Counted from the stretch's first letter, positions 21,876-31,025 are shown. The stretch: DNA of 64,000 nt from Streptomyces sp. NBC_00448 (GCF_036014115.1 NZ_CP107913.1:8611501-8675500); one strand, 5' to 3'. The notes: a model not told the origin generated them from the letters alone. Translations and numbers: made by a program.

Positions 21876-21929
21876 CGCCCGCCCCTGTGCGGGCGGCTCC
21901 GGGGGAGGCCGGCCCGGCCGGCCTCCCCC
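21876..21929 (+). terminator. Two tandem hairpins after the PKS
   Basis: A 7-bp stem (21876-21882 with 21889-21895) is followed by a 12-bp perfect stem (21901-21912 with 21918-21929, 5-base loop). No U-tract follows, which is normal for high-GC actinomycete terminators. An 11-base direct repeat (ACCGACGTGTC, twice at 21941-21962) lies between the hairpins and the next gene. Confidence 0.6.
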
Positions 21930-21973
21930 CACCGTCAGGAACCGACGTGTCACCGACGTGTCAAAGAGAGGCG

Positions 21974-22879
21974 ATGGACATCATGCACCCGGCCCCGAGC
22001 GCCCGAGGAACCCTGCCGTTCGGTCCCTACCGGACCTGGTACCGCGTCACCGGCGAGCTGGGCGCCGGCCGGCCGGCACTGGTCGCCGTGCACGGCGGTC
22101 CCGGCAGCACGCACGATTACCTGCTCAGGTTGGCCGGTTTCGCCGCGCACGGCTGGCCGGTCGTCCACTACGACCAGCTCGGCAACGGCGGTTCCACCCA
22201 TCTGCCGGACGCCGGCGCGGACTTCTGGACCGTCGAGCTGTTCCTCGACGAACTCGACAACCTGCTGCGCGGCCTGGGCGTGGCCGACGACTACATCCTG
22301 TTCGGGCAGTCCTGGGGCGGCCTGCTGTCCGCGAAGCACGCCTCGACCCGCCCCGCCGGGCTGCGCGGCCTCGTCATCGCCGACTCGCCCGCCTCCTACC
22401 CGCTGTGGATGCGGGAGATGAAGGTGCTGCGGTCCCAACTGCCGCCCGGCACCGACGAGGAACTCGCCCGTCACGAAGCGGCCGGAACCACTGACACCGA
22501 CGCGTACCACGCCGTCGCGCAGCCCTTCTACGAGCGGCACGTGTGCCGGCTCAAGCCCTGGCCCCGGGACTGGACCGCGTCGTTCTACGAGCTGTACAAC
22601 GACCCCACCGTGTACTACGCCATGAACGGCCCGAGCGAGTTCCACGTCGTCGGCACCCTGCGCGACTGGTCCGTGGAGGACGTCATCGCCGACATCGCCG
22701 TGCCGACGCTGCTGATCTCAGGCCGCCACGACGAGGCGACGCCGGCGACCGTGCAGCCCTACCAGGACCTGATCCCCGACGTGCGCTGGAAGATCCTGGA
22801 GGAATCCAGCCACCTGCCCCACCTGGAGGAGCCGGAGCGCTTCGACGAGATCCTGCTGGCCTTCCTCGCGGGGCTGTGA
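21974..22879 (+). CDS. Proline iminopeptidase-like alpha/beta hydrolase, probable VinJ-type amidohydrolase
   Basis: A 301-residue alpha/beta hydrolase with the HGGPG oxyanion-hole motif typical of proline iminopeptidases, nucleophile Ser in GQSWGG, Asp in SGRHDE and His in SSHLPHLEEP. The start is the ATG closely preceded by AAAGAGAGG; the ATG at 21983 gives better spacing, and an upstream GTG at 21887 would run through the terminator hairpins and is rejected. In macrolactam pathways such as vicenistatin, homologues of this family (VinJ) remove an aminoacyl cap from the amine end of the finished chain so that the thioesterase can close the lactam. Its position directly after the thioesterase module makes that role likely here. 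An ordinary peptidase is the alternative. Confidence 0.85.
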   Translation: MDIMHPAPSARGTLPFGPYRTWYRVTGELGAGRPALVAVHGGPGSTHDYLLRLAGFAAHGWPVVHYDQLGNGGSTHLPDAGADFWTVELFLDELDNLLRGLGVADDYILFGQSWGGLLSAKHASTRPAGLRGLVIADSPASYPLWMREMKVLRSQLPPGTDEELARHEAAGTTDTDAYHAVAQPFYERHVCRLKPWPRDWTASFYELYNDPTVYYAMNGPSEFHVVGTLRDWSVEDVIADIAVPTLLISGRHDEATPATVQPYQDLIPDVRWKILEESSHLPHLEEPERFDEILLAFLAGL

Positions 22880-22883
22880 CCGC

Positions 22884-23936
22884 TCACCTGTCGTCGAGCC
22901 AGCCCGCCCCGGGCTCCGGCTGGCCGTCGATCAGACCGCGCTGCGCGGCGATGACACCCGCCTGGAACCGGCTCGTGGCCTTCAGCTCCTCCGTCAGGTC
23001 GGAGATGTGCCGGCGGCAGGTGCGCACCGACATCCCGAGCCGGCGCGCCACCATCTCGTCCTTGTAGCCGTTCGCCATGAGCCGCAGGATCGACCGTTTC
23101 AGGTCGTCGGTGCGCGGCGCCGGCGACGCGGTGTTCGGCGCGAACGGAACCGACCGGCTCCAGAAGTAGTTGAAGAGCGAGCAGATGAAGGCCACCAGGT
23201 TCGGCTCCTTCACGACGACCGCCCCGCTCCCGCCGCCCCGGGCCGACTGCGCGGGCAGGAAGGCCACCTCCCGGTCGTAGACGACCATCCGGTCGACGAG
23301 TTCCTCCGTGGTGCGCACGTGCGCGCCGCGGGCGGTGATCTGCCGCACGTAGGCGATGGTGGTCAGATCACCGCGCGCCGTGTGCTGGTAGATCGTCCGC
23401 AGCTCGACCCCGCGTTCGAGGGCGGAGAGCATGGACGGCCCGGGCCGGTCCGACTCGGCGCCGTACCGGGGGCGGGCGGGCTGCACGTCCAGCACCTCGC
23501 TGCGGCACCGCCTGCGGTAGTGGTCGAGCATCGACTGGACGGTGTCGGCGTCGGACACGATGTCGAACGCCTCCACCTCGTTGCGCCGCCGGCGCGCCTC
23601 GAAGTACACGGGTACGAGCGACAGCAGTTGGCTGCGGATCTCGGCCGCCGCCCTCTGTATCCGGTGGACCTCCTCGTCCAGCGGCCCGACGAGATCGGCG
23701 GAGGCGACGTCCGGGTTCACCGGGACGAGCACGTCCGGCGCGCCCGGCATCGCCTGCAGGAGGCGGAGCCGGCGCAGGACCCGTTCGGCCCTGACGACCT
23801 CCTCCGACGGCAACTCCATCCGGTCGCCCAGCTCCTGGCGGGAGAACGTTCCGATCTGGATCGCTTCCCGGTAGGCCGCGGCGCTGACGTCGTCCAGTTC
23901 GAGGCAGTTCCGCTCATCAGATACCGGCTCCGACAT
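22884..23936 (-). CDS. LuxR-type helix-turn-helix regulator with N-terminal winged-helix-like region
   Basis: A 350-residue protein. The N-terminus (residues 17-60) looks like a TrmB/winged-helix segment (FSRQELGDRMELPSEEVVRA), the middle is a PLD-like or sensory region without a recognised motif, and the C-terminus (about 285-340) is a LuxR-type HTH (MVARRLGMSVRTCRRHISDL). Such proteins often sit in or beside actinomycete biosynthetic clusters. It converges on the hydrolase gene with a 4-base gap, so the two 3' ends may interfere. It follows the LAL gene on the same strand with about 244 bases between. No clear ribosome binding site precedes the ATG. The target is unknown; cluster control is inferred from position. 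Confidence 0.8.
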   Translation of the reverse strand: MSEPVSDERNCLELDDVSAAAYREAIQIGTFSRQELGDRMELPSEEVVRAERVLRRLRLLQAMPGAPDVLVPVNPDVASADLVGPLDEEVHRIQRAAAEIRSQLLSLVPVYFEARRRRNEVEAFDIVSDADTVQSMLDHYRRRCRSEVLDVQPARPRYGAESDRPGPSMLSALERGVELRTIYQHTARGDLTTIAYVRQITARGAHVRTTEELVDRMVVYDREVAFLPAQSARGGGSGAVVVKEPNLVAFICSLFNYFWSRSVPFAPNTASPAPRTDDLKRSILRLMANGYKDEMVARRLGMSVRTCRRHISDLTEELKATSRFQAGVIAAQRGLIDGQPEPGAGWLDDR

Positions 23937-24180
23937 CCTGACAGGACCCCCGTCCGTCGCATCTGGATATGCCGAGGGTCAACGTACTCCAGGTTGCTTT
24001 GCACGGCGGGTGTGCGAACGCCCACAGTTTCCGCCGCCGGCGCCGGCGACGAGGGTGGCCGGTGGGGCAGTCGGTGCGGCGGCGGGACGGGCAGCCGATG
24101 GGGCGGTCGGTGGGGCAAGCCGGTGGGGAGGCAGGACGGGGCGGCCGGTGGGGCGGCCGCCCTGCGCGTCGCCCGGTCGC
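23937..24180. repeat. G-rich intergenic region with repeated CGGTGGGG words
   Basis: No gene is seen. Between about 24057 and 24161 the word CGGTGGGG or a one-base variant recurs about five times at intervals of roughly 12 to 40 bases, ending in the 12-base palindrome GGGCGGCCGCCC near 24150. It lies downstream of the LAL stop and upstream of the second regulator, so it may hold the LAL terminator. Confidence 0.5.
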
Positions 24181-26841
24181 TCAGGCGCTCTCCATGGAGC
24201 CGAGCGGGAGGTCCACCGGCAGGTCCTGGCGGCGGCTGATGCTCAACTTGCGGTAGACGTGGGTCAGATGCTGCTCGACGGTGCTGACCGTGATGTACAG
24301 CTTCGAGGAGATCTCCCGGTTGGTGTAGCCGTGCGCGGCGAGCGCGGCCACCCGGCGCTCGGACTCGCTCAGCTTCGCGTCGCTCTCCTCGGCTCCCCGT
24401 CTCTGCCGCGGCACCGTGGGATAGCAGGGGTTCAACTGCGCGGCGAGCCCGGGCAGGATGACCTCGCGCAGCGTCTTCGCGCCGCACGCGTGCGCCAGGT
24501 TCCAGGCCCGCCGGGTGAGCATGCTCGCCCGGTTGGTCTCCCCGACCGCCTGGAGGTGCTGGCCGAGGTCGGCGAGCGCCCGGGCCAGTTCCACCCGGTC
24601 CCCCGACAGCCGCAGTTCGTCGATGGCCTCCTTCAGCAGCGCCTGCCGCTGCTCCGGCGGCCGGATCGCCGCGCGCAGCCGGAGCGAGATGCCCCGTACC
24701 CGCGGATGCCGGGCGTCCGGCAGGGACAACTGCTCCGCCACCAACTGCTCGGCCTGCTCGGGCTCCCCGAGCCGCACCAGCGCGTCCGCGGCCTCCGTCC
24801 GCCACGGCAGGGCCACCGGCCTGTCCAGTCCCCATGACCGCAACAGCCTGCCGACCTCCAGGAAGTCACGCAGCGCGGAGGCGTACTGGTTGGTCGCCAC
24901 GTAGTGCACGCCACGCGCGTACAGGTAGGAGGACAGGTACACGCTGTCGTCACGGGAGTTGGCGATGGGCAGGTCCAGCAGCCGTGCCACCGTGGCGTGT
25001 TGGCCCATCGCGGTCCGCGCCCTGATCAACAGGGCCGCCGGCGCCGCCACGAAGACGGTGCCGTTGCGGCCGGGCAGCGCCTCCCACGCGCGTAGAGCTT
25101 GCCGTTCGGCGCCGCGCAGATCACCGAGACGCAGCAGGACGTCGCCGTGGAGCGTGGCGAACACCGCGGTCCACGCGGGGGCGTTGCGGCAGGCGGCGTC
25201 GTCGGCGAAGGTCTGACACCACGGGGTGGCCCGCTCCGGGTGCTCGGACAGGATGAGCGTCTGGAGGGCCTGCACGATCGGCAGCAGCGTGGTCTCGGTC
25301 AGGACGGCGTCCTGCAGGAACCGTTCGCAGTCCGCCAGATCGCTCATGCCCCGGTCCCGCACCGCCCAGAAGGCCGCGTGGGGCAGGTTCGGATACGGAT
25401 CGTGCGCCGTGTCCGACTCCGGCCCGGGCGGGTTCATCCGCCGCAGGACCTCGTCGGTCTCGGCGATCCGCCCCTGCGCGCTGAGCGAGCGGACCAGAGC
25501 GGTCAGCCGGCCCTTGCTGAGCTGGCCCGCGCGCGCCAGCCGCAGCGGTTCGGTGAGGTGTTTCTCGGCCGCGGCCGGGTCGAACCGCCAGGTGATCGAG
25601 GACAGCCGGGTCTTGATCTCCGCCCGCGTTCCCTCGTCGGTGCAGGCGTCGTAGGCCAGGTGGAGCAGGTCGGCGGCCTGCCGCGGGTCGTCGGTGACCA
25701 TCAGCTGCTCGGCTCGCTCCCGCAGCACGTCGACCGCCCACAGGGTGTCCGGCCACGGCTCGTGGGCGTGGACGGAGGCGCGCAGGTGCTGGATGACCTT
25801 CGCGGCCGGCTCCTGCGCCTGGTAGGCGAGGCGGGCGCAACGCCGGTGCAGGCGGGCCCGCTTGGCCGGCTCCAGCGCGTCCAGTACGGCGGCCGCGGCG
25901 CCCGGGTGCCGGAAGCGGTGGCCGTCGAGGATGCCCGCCGCCCGCAGCGCGGTGTCGGCCTGCTCGACCGCGGAGACCGGGATGCCCAGCAGCAGCGCGG
26001 CCTGCTCCGGCGAGCCGCGGTCCTGGAGCAGCGCGAGGGCGACGCCCAGGTCGAAGGCCGCCGGGCCGCTGCGCAGCACGCACGTCAGCACGGCCTGGGA
26101 GAAGAGCCCGCCGCGCTCCGGCTCCAACTCCTCCGTGGTGGTGGCGGGCGGGGCGGTGGCGCGGGTCTCCTCCAGCAGGGCCCGCAGGAGAAGGGGGTTG
26201 CCGCCGCTGATGTGGTGCAGCGCCGCGGCGGACCCGGGGATGGCGGCGATCCGCGGGTAGCCGGCGACCGCCTCCGCGACGGCCGCCTCGCTCAACCGGC
26301 CCAGCCGGATGCGCCGGAAGTCGGGCCGGCGCAGCAACTCCGTGTCGAACGTGGGGTCCTGGGAGCTGAAGTGCAGCGACCGCGCCGCCACCAGTAAGAC
26401 CGGACCGGTGCGGGCGTGCCGGATGAGCGCCTGGAGGTACTGCAGCGACACGGCGTCCGCGTACTGGAGGTCGTCCACGCAGCAGACGACCGGCACCTTC
26501 TGGCTCAGTTCCTGGATCGCCGCGCAGAACTCGCGCATGGCCTCGGCGCGCGGCCGTCCGTCCGTGGCCTGCGGCACCTGGGCCAGCCGCGGGGTCGGCG
26601 CGTCGGCGAGCAGTTGCCGCAGTACTCCCGACGGGACGTCCGCCTCGCCCGGTGACCCGACCCCGTGCAGGAGGGCGGCGCCCTCGGCCACCGCTCGCTT
26701 TGCGAGGAAGTCGATTAAATCGCTCTTTCCGCAGCCTGAGGCGCCCTCGATAAACAGCAGACGGGCTTGCCCGGAGAGGAAATCGGCCAGTGTTGATTCG
26801 ATGATCTCAATGTCCATACGATGTTCCACGAGAGTCATCAT
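24181..26841 (-). CDS. LAL-family LuxR transcriptional activator with two TTA codons
   Basis: An 886-residue ATP-binding regulator of the large LuxR (LAL) type. It has a Walker A motif (GASGCGKSD) near the N-terminus, a Walker B-like VVCCVDDLQYAD about 80 residues later, a long helical TPR-like middle and a C-terminal LuxR HTH (LSESERRVAALAAHGYTNRE). The start is taken at the ATGATG pair preceded by GGGGGAAG; the frame is open for 28 more residues upstream. Two leucines, just after Walker A (codon at 26716-26718) and in GPVLLVAA (26395-26397), are encoded by TTA, read in Streptomyces only by the bldA tRNA. It is probably the pathway-specific activator of the PKS cluster, made late in development. 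Confidence 0.92.
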   Translation of the reverse strand: MMTLVEHRMDIEIIESTLADFLSGQARLLFIEGASGCGKSDLIDFLAKRAVAEGAALLHGVGSPGEADVPSGVLRQLLADAPTPRLAQVPQATDGRPRAEAMREFCAAIQELSQKVPVVCCVDDLQYADAVSLQYLQALIRHARTGPVLLVAARSLHFSSQDPTFDTELLRRPDFRRIRLGRLSEAAVAEAVAGYPRIAAIPGSAAALHHISGGNPLLLRALLEETRATAPPATTTEELEPERGGLFSQAVLTCVLRSGPAAFDLGVALALLQDRGSPEQAALLLGIPVSAVEQADTALRAAGILDGHRFRHPGAAAAVLDALEPAKRARLHRRCARLAYQAQEPAAKVIQHLRASVHAHEPWPDTLWAVDVLRERAEQLMVTDDPRQAADLLHLAYDACTDEGTRAEIKTRLSSITWRFDPAAAEKHLTEPLRLARAGQLSKGRLTALVRSLSAQGRIAETDEVLRRMNPPGPESDTAHDPYPNLPHAAFWAVRDRGMSDLADCERFLQDAVLTETTLLPIVQALQTLILSEHPERATPWCQTFADDAACRNAPAWTAVFATLHGDVLLRLGDLRGAERQALRAWEALPGRNGTVFVAAPAALLIRARTAMGQHATVARLLDLPIANSRDDSVYLSSYLYARGVHYVATNQYASALRDFLEVGRLLRSWGLDRPVALPWRTEAADALVRLGEPEQAEQLVAEQLSLPDARHPRVRGISLRLRAAIRPPEQRQALLKEAIDELRLSGDRVELARALADLGQHLQAVGETNRASMLTRRAWNLAHACGAKTLREVILPGLAAQLNPCYPTVPRQRRGAEESDAKLSESERRVAALAAHGYTNREISSKLYITVSTVEQHLTHVYRKLSISRRQDLPVDLPLGSMESA

Positions 26842-26887
26842 CTTCCCCCGAATTGGCGACTCGATGCAACGTGCGATCAACGGCGTA

Positions 26888-26893
26888 AGTCTA
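26888..26893 (-). promoter_or_regulatory. Candidate -10 element for the LAL gene
   Basis: On the minus strand TAGACT matches the TAGRRT -10 consensus of HrdB-type promoters, about 45 bases upstream of the LAL start. The -35 region, about 17 bases further up, is weak, as expected for a promoter needing an activator. Confidence 0.4.
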
Positions 26894-26941
26894 GAGAGCG
26901 GGCAGTCGTTTCGCGCTGACCGCAAGTTGCACGGCAGTAAG

Positions 26942-27946
26942 TTCGCATGTAGGGGTGGCGCCCTCTCTACGGGCGCATAGGGGGTTGGATCAGGGGAGAT
27001 GTCCCTCCGCCGGCTAGCCGCGGGGGCACGTTCCGGTCCTGAAGTCCGCGGCAGTTCGTGGCGGACTCACAGGGCTCCTTCGGTCCGCGGGCCCCTATGA
27101 TCCACATTCGGCCGGTTCGCCGTCGGAGCGGGGGAGCCGGCACACCCTGAGCGGGGGCGTCGGCCCAGGCCGGACGCCCTGCGAACGCCGGTGGCCGAGC
27201 GGCCGCGCCCGCGCGGGCGGGCCGTTGATCGGCGGCCGAGGCGGCCGCTGCCGGGTTGCCCCGACGCGCCGGAATGGCCTGGCCGGAAAAATCTGGTTGA
27301 CAGTTGGATGACTTTCGCTTGTATACGGCCCCTACCGCGTCCGCGTGCGGGAGCGGGGTCCGCGCCGGGGCCTCCGGCGAATGCGGATACCCGCGATATT
27401 CCTCGGGAATGGCTATCGGAATCGGGTCGGAATGTTATGCGGTGGCGGGGAGAAGGGGGCTTCGGCTCGCCGCGTGTTCCTGGGCCGAACGCCCCTTGTC
27501 CGCCCTGTACGGGAACGGGAAAAGGTGCCGGACGACGGCCGGCCGGGGGACCGGAGCCCACCGCGGAGCGCCACGCGGAGAAATTCCGCCACCTCGGTTC
27601 GCCGGGCTCGGCGGTTTTTCCGACGACCCTCGCCCGACCCTGTTCCGGCGCCCGGAATTCCCCCCGGTCGCCCGATCGCCGGCCGCCCCCGGGGGTCCGC
27701 GCGCCGCCGTCCGAGGGGTGCGCGGAGGGGTCCGCGGGCCGCGCCGGCCCCTCGGGAGATCGGCTCGACGCCAGGTGGGCGGGGGCGCGGGCCGGTTCGC
27801 GGCGTGCGGTCGCGTCCCGGGCCACGCCCTCGCTCACCTCGGCTTTTCGTCCGGCAAAGCGGCTTCTTCACCAGCAGCCACATGCGTTCCTACGAATTGC
27901 GCGCAGTGTGTAATACATACGTCTGATCCAGAGCTACAGTTGGACC
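26942..27946. other. 1-kb region without a convincing gene
   Basis: Open frames exist on both strands, but their composition is low-complexity Arg/Gly/Pro/Ala, they overlap each other, and none has a recognisable domain or good ribosome binding site. The only strong signal is a promoter-like site at 27297-27326. The region separates the LAL gene from the TetR gene and probably marks the cluster's edge. Confidence 0.6.
27297..27326 (+). promoter_or_regulatory. Orphan sigma-70-like promoter
   Basis: TTGACA, a perfect -35, is followed by an A/T-rich spacer and TGTATA or GTATAC (17 or 18 base spacing). It reads rightwards, with the next accepted start 620 bases away at the TetR gene. It could drive a small RNA, an unrecognised short gene, or a long TetR leader. 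Confidence 0.4.
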
Positions 27947-28648
27947 ATGGGACATCGCGAGGAACTGCTCAAAGGCGCCAAGCACTGCCTGTATGAAAAG
28001 GGTTACGCCCGGACTACGGCACGTGACATTGTGGCGGCGTCCGGCACCAATCTTGCTTCCATCGGCTACCACTACGGGACAAAGGAAGTCCTGCTGCGCG
28101 CCGCCCTGATCAGGGCGATGAACGAGTGGGGCAGCGAGATGCTGCGCGCGCTTCCGGCCGAGGCCCCCGCGTCCGAGGACCCGCTGGAGCGCTTCGAGTC
28201 CACCTGGACGCGGATGATCGAACTGTTTCCGGACAACAGCCGCCTGTGGCGAGTGAGCTTCGAGGTCTTCGCACAGATCCCGCACGACGAGGAGCTCCGC
28301 AAGACGATCGCGGGGGCCCTGCCGGACGCCCACGAGGCGATCGCCGAGCTCTTCCAGGGCGTCGACAGCGCCGCGGACGAGAAGTCGGCGCAGCTGGTCG
28401 GCATGTTCCACCAGGCCCTGCTCACGGGCGTGCTGGCGCTGTGGCTCATCGATCCGGAGCAGGCCCCCACCGGTCGCGACCTCGCCGAGGCGCTGCGCAT
28501 CGTCGCCGGCGGCCCGGCCGCGTCCACGCAGGGGGCATCCGGCGCGGAGCCGTCCCGTGAGAAGTCCGAAACCGCCCAGGAACAGGAGGAGGGCACCCAC
28601 GAGGACAGCGCGGCACCCGGGGCCGGCGCGGAGCCCGTACAGCCCTGA
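27947..28648 (+). CDS. TetR/AcrR family transcriptional regulator
   Basis: A 233-residue regulator. Its N-terminal HTH (residues 5-50, with TARDIVAASGTNLASIGYHY) is typical of TetR proteins and is followed by a helical ligand domain. The last 40 residues are an acidic, Glu/Ser/Ala-rich tail that is probably disordered. The ATG at 27947 lacks a clear ribosome binding site. A short dyad, TGTA-A-TACA (27909-27917), lies 30 bases upstream and could be an autoregulatory operator. No divergent target gene is adjacent, so its regulon cannot be told. It converges on the DNA ligase gene. Confidence 0.88.
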   Translation: MGHREELLKGAKHCLYEKGYARTTARDIVAASGTNLASIGYHYGTKEVLLRAALIRAMNEWGSEMLRALPAEAPASEDPLERFESTWTRMIELFPDNSRLWRVSFEVFAQIPHDEELRKTIAGALPDAHEAIAELFQGVDSAADEKSAQLVGMFHQALLTGVLALWLIDPEQAPTGRDLAEALRIVAGGPAASTQGASGAEPSREKSETAQEQEEGTHEDSAAPGAGAEPVQP

Positions 28649-28672
28649 GCCCGCGCGGCTCGGGCCCGGCGC

Positions 28673-29749
28673 TCAGCCGGTCGGCCCGCCGCCGCCCAGC
28701 ACCTGCGCCAGGTCGTAGGAGACGGGCTCCTCCAGTTGCGCGTACGTGCAACTGTCCGGGGTCCGGTCCGGGCGCCAGCGGCGGAACTGGGCGGTGTGCC
28801 GGAAACGGTCGCCCTGCATGTGGTCGTAGGCCACCTCCAGGACGCGCTCCGGGCGCAACGGCACCCAGGAGAGGTCCTTCTTGCCCGTCCAGCGGCTGGG
28901 CCCGCCCGGCAGCCGGCCGGCGGACTGCGCCTCCTCGCTGGCCCACTCCTGCCAGGGGTGGCCCTCGACCGACTCCATCCGCAGCGGCGCCAGTTCCTCC
29001 ATGAGGGCCGCGCGCCGGGCCATCGGGAAGGACGCGCAGACCCCGACGTGCTGGAGCCGGCCGTCCGCGTCGTACAGGCCCAGCAGCAGCGAGCCGACCA
29101 CCGGCCCGCTCTTGTGCGGCCGCAGCCCCGCCACCACGCAGTCCGCGGTCCGCTCGTGCTTGACCTTGACCATGGACCGCGCCCCCGGCCGGTACGGCAG
29201 TTCGTGCGGCTTGGCGACCACGCCGTCCAGGCCCGCGCCCTCGAACTGCGCGAACCACTCCCGCGCGACGGCGAGGTCGTCGGTGGCGGGAGTGACGTGC
29301 ACGGGGGCCGCCGCGTCGCGCAGCGCGAGCAGCAGCGCCTCGCGCCGTTCGCGCTGGGGGGCCGCCACCAGCGAGGTGTCGTCCAGCGCCAGCAGGTCGA
29401 ACGCGACGAAGCTCGCCGGCGTGACCTCCGCCAGATGGCGCACCCGGGAGTCGGCGGGGTGGATGCGCTCCAGCAGCGCGTCGAAGTCCAGCCGGCCGTC
29501 CCGCGCGATCACGATCTCCCCGTCCAGCACGCAGCGTGCGGGCACCTGCTCGCGCAGCGCCTCGACCAGTTCGGGGAAGTAGCGGGTCAGCGGCTTGCCC
29601 GAGCGGCTGCCCAGCTCGACCTCGTCGCCGTCACGGAAGACGATCGCCCGGAAGCCGTCCCACTTCGGCTCGTACAGCATCCCCGGCGGGACGGCCGCCG
29701 CCGACTTCGCCAGCATCGGCCGCACCGGCGGCATCACGGGAAGGTCCAT
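28673..29749 (-). CDS. ATP-dependent DNA ligase (LigC/LigD-type)
   Basis: A 358-residue ligase. The nucleotidyltransferase core carries motif I lysine in EPKWDGFRA (about residue 29), GSRSGK, LDGEIV and the GVVAKP motif, and an OB-fold domain follows (ADCVVAGLRPH, GSLLLGLYD). The ATG at 29749 gives an N-terminus (MDLPVMPPVRPMLA) like that of the family; a start 74 residues upstream would overlap the divergent gene and is rejected. It lies back to back with a stand-alone LigD-type polymerase gene, 130 bases apart. In bacterial non-homologous end joining the ligase seals ends prepared by the polymerase and bridged by Ku; no ku gene is in this window. Confidence 0.92.
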   Translation of the reverse strand: MDLPVMPPVRPMLAKSAAAVPPGMLYEPKWDGFRAIVFRDGDEVELGSRSGKPLTRYFPELVEALREQVPARCVLDGEIVIARDGRLDFDALLERIHPADSRVRHLAEVTPASFVAFDLLALDDTSLVAAPQRERREALLLALRDAAAPVHVTPATDDLAVAREWFAQFEGAGLDGVVAKPHELPYRPGARSMVKVKHERTADCVVAGLRPHKSGPVVGSLLLGLYDADGRLQHVGVCASFPMARRAALMEELAPLRMESVEGHPWQEWASEEAQSAGRLPGGPSRWTGKKDLSWVPLRPERVLEVAYDHMQGDRFRHTAQFRRWRPDRTPDSCTYAQLEEPVSYDLAQVLGGGGPTG

Positions 29750-29879
29750 GCCGGGATTCTCCGCCGCACCGCGGCCGGGCGCCCGCCGAGTGACGATGAG
29801 GGGGAGACCCGGCCCGCGCGCGTGAGGCGGCTCCCGCGCCGACGGGCGATCCGCGGCGAGGCGGCCTAGCGTGAGGGGC

Positions 29880-30899
29880 ATGGCAGAGGCGCTGGAACTC
29901 ACGGTCGGCGAGCGCACGGTCCGCGTGTCCAACCCGAACAAGGTGTACTTCCCGGAGCGCGGCTTCACCAAGGCCGACGTCGTCCACTACTACCTGAGCG
30001 TCGGGGACGGCATCCTGCGCGTCCTGCGGGACCGGCCCACCACCCTGGAGCGCTACCCCGACGGCGTCGGCGGCGAGTCGTTCTTCCAGAAGCGCGCGCC
30101 CAAGAACCTGCCCGATTGGATTCCGACCGGCCGCATCTCCTTCCCCAGCGGGCGTCACGCCGACGAGATCTGCCCCACCGAGACCGCCGCCGTCGCCTGG
30201 GCGGCCAACCTCGGCTGCCTCACCTTCCACCCCTGGCCGGTGCGCCGCGACGACACCGAGCACCCCGACGAGCTGCGCATCGACCTCGACCCGCAGCCGG
30301 GCACCGACTACGCCGACGCGGTGCGCGCCGCCCACGAACTGCGCGACGTGCTCGACGGGCTGGGCCTGACCGGCTGGCCCAAGACCTCCGGCGGCCGGGG
30401 CCTGCACGTCTTCGTGCCGATCGCCCCCGAGTGGACCTTCGTCCAGGTCCGCCGCTCGGCCATCGCGATCGCCCGCGAACTGGAGCGGCGCGACCCGGCG
30501 CACGTCACCACCGCCTGGTGGAAGGAGGAGCGCGGCGCGAAGATCTTCGTCGACTACAACCAGACCGCCCGCGACCGCACCATCGCCAGCGCCTACTCGG
30601 TACGGCCCCGCCCGCAGGCCCCCGTCTCCGCACCGCTGCGCTGGGACGAGCTGGACAGCGCGGTGCCCGCCGACTTCGACCTCGCCACCATGCCGGGCCG
30701 GTACGCCGAGGTCGGCGACCTGCACGCCGACATGGAGGAGCACGCCTTCCGGCTCGACGCCGCCCTGGAGCTGGCCGCGCGCGACGAGGCCGAGCACGGG
30801 CTGGGCGACCTGCCCTATCCGCCGGACCACCCGAAGATGGCGGGCGAGCCGAAGCGGGTGCAGCCGAGCCGCGCGAAGAAGGAGAAGCAAGGAGAGTAA
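29880..30899 (+). CDS. LigD-type NHEJ polymerase (archaeo-eukaryotic primase-like PolDom)
   Basis: About 339 residues. The fold's metal-binding DxD is seen in RIDLDPQPG, with supporting motifs TSGGRGLHVFVPI and KIFVDYNQ. It would add or fill nucleotides at broken DNA ends with the neighbouring ligase. It is a polymerase domain alone: the ligase and phosphoesterase parts of fused LigD are absent, and the ligase is a separate divergent gene. The start could instead be the GTG at 29871, which has GAGG at better spacing; the ATG at 29880 has GAGGGG only one base away. The C-terminus is Lys-rich (RAKKEKQGE). Confidence 0.93.
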   Translation: MAEALELTVGERTVRVSNPNKVYFPERGFTKADVVHYYLSVGDGILRVLRDRPTTLERYPDGVGGESFFQKRAPKNLPDWIPTGRISFPSGRHADEICPTETAAVAWAANLGCLTFHPWPVRRDDTEHPDELRIDLDPQPGTDYADAVRAAHELRDVLDGLGLTGWPKTSGGRGLHVFVPIAPEWTFVQVRRSAIAIARELERRDPAHVTTAWWKEERGAKIFVDYNQTARDRTIASAYSVRPRPQAPVSAPLRWDELDSAVPADFDLATMPGRYAEVGDLHADMEEHAFRLDAALELAARDEAEHGLGDLPYPPDHPKMAGEPKRVQPSRAKKEKQGE

Positions 30900-30973
30900 G
30901 AAGAAGGGGACGCGGAAGGAAGCGTGGGCGCCGGAAGGCACCGACGCGGAGCGGCCGGGGGAGCGCGGTGGGG

Positions 30974-31009
30974 GTGACCCGGGCCCGGAGGCACCGGGAC
31001 CCGGGTCAC
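30974..31009. terminator. Bidirectional terminator hairpin
   Basis: A perfect 10-bp inverted repeat (GTGACCCGGG with CCCGGGTCAC) and 16-base loop lie between the converging polymerase and beta-galactosidase genes. Confidence 0.7.
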
Positions 31010-31025
31010 GTCATGGGGGCGGGCC

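Noticed and set aside
27067-27996. Several overlapping open frames in the gene-free kilobase
   Set aside because: They overlap in different frames, are low-complexity and lack starts with ribosome binding sites or any family motif.
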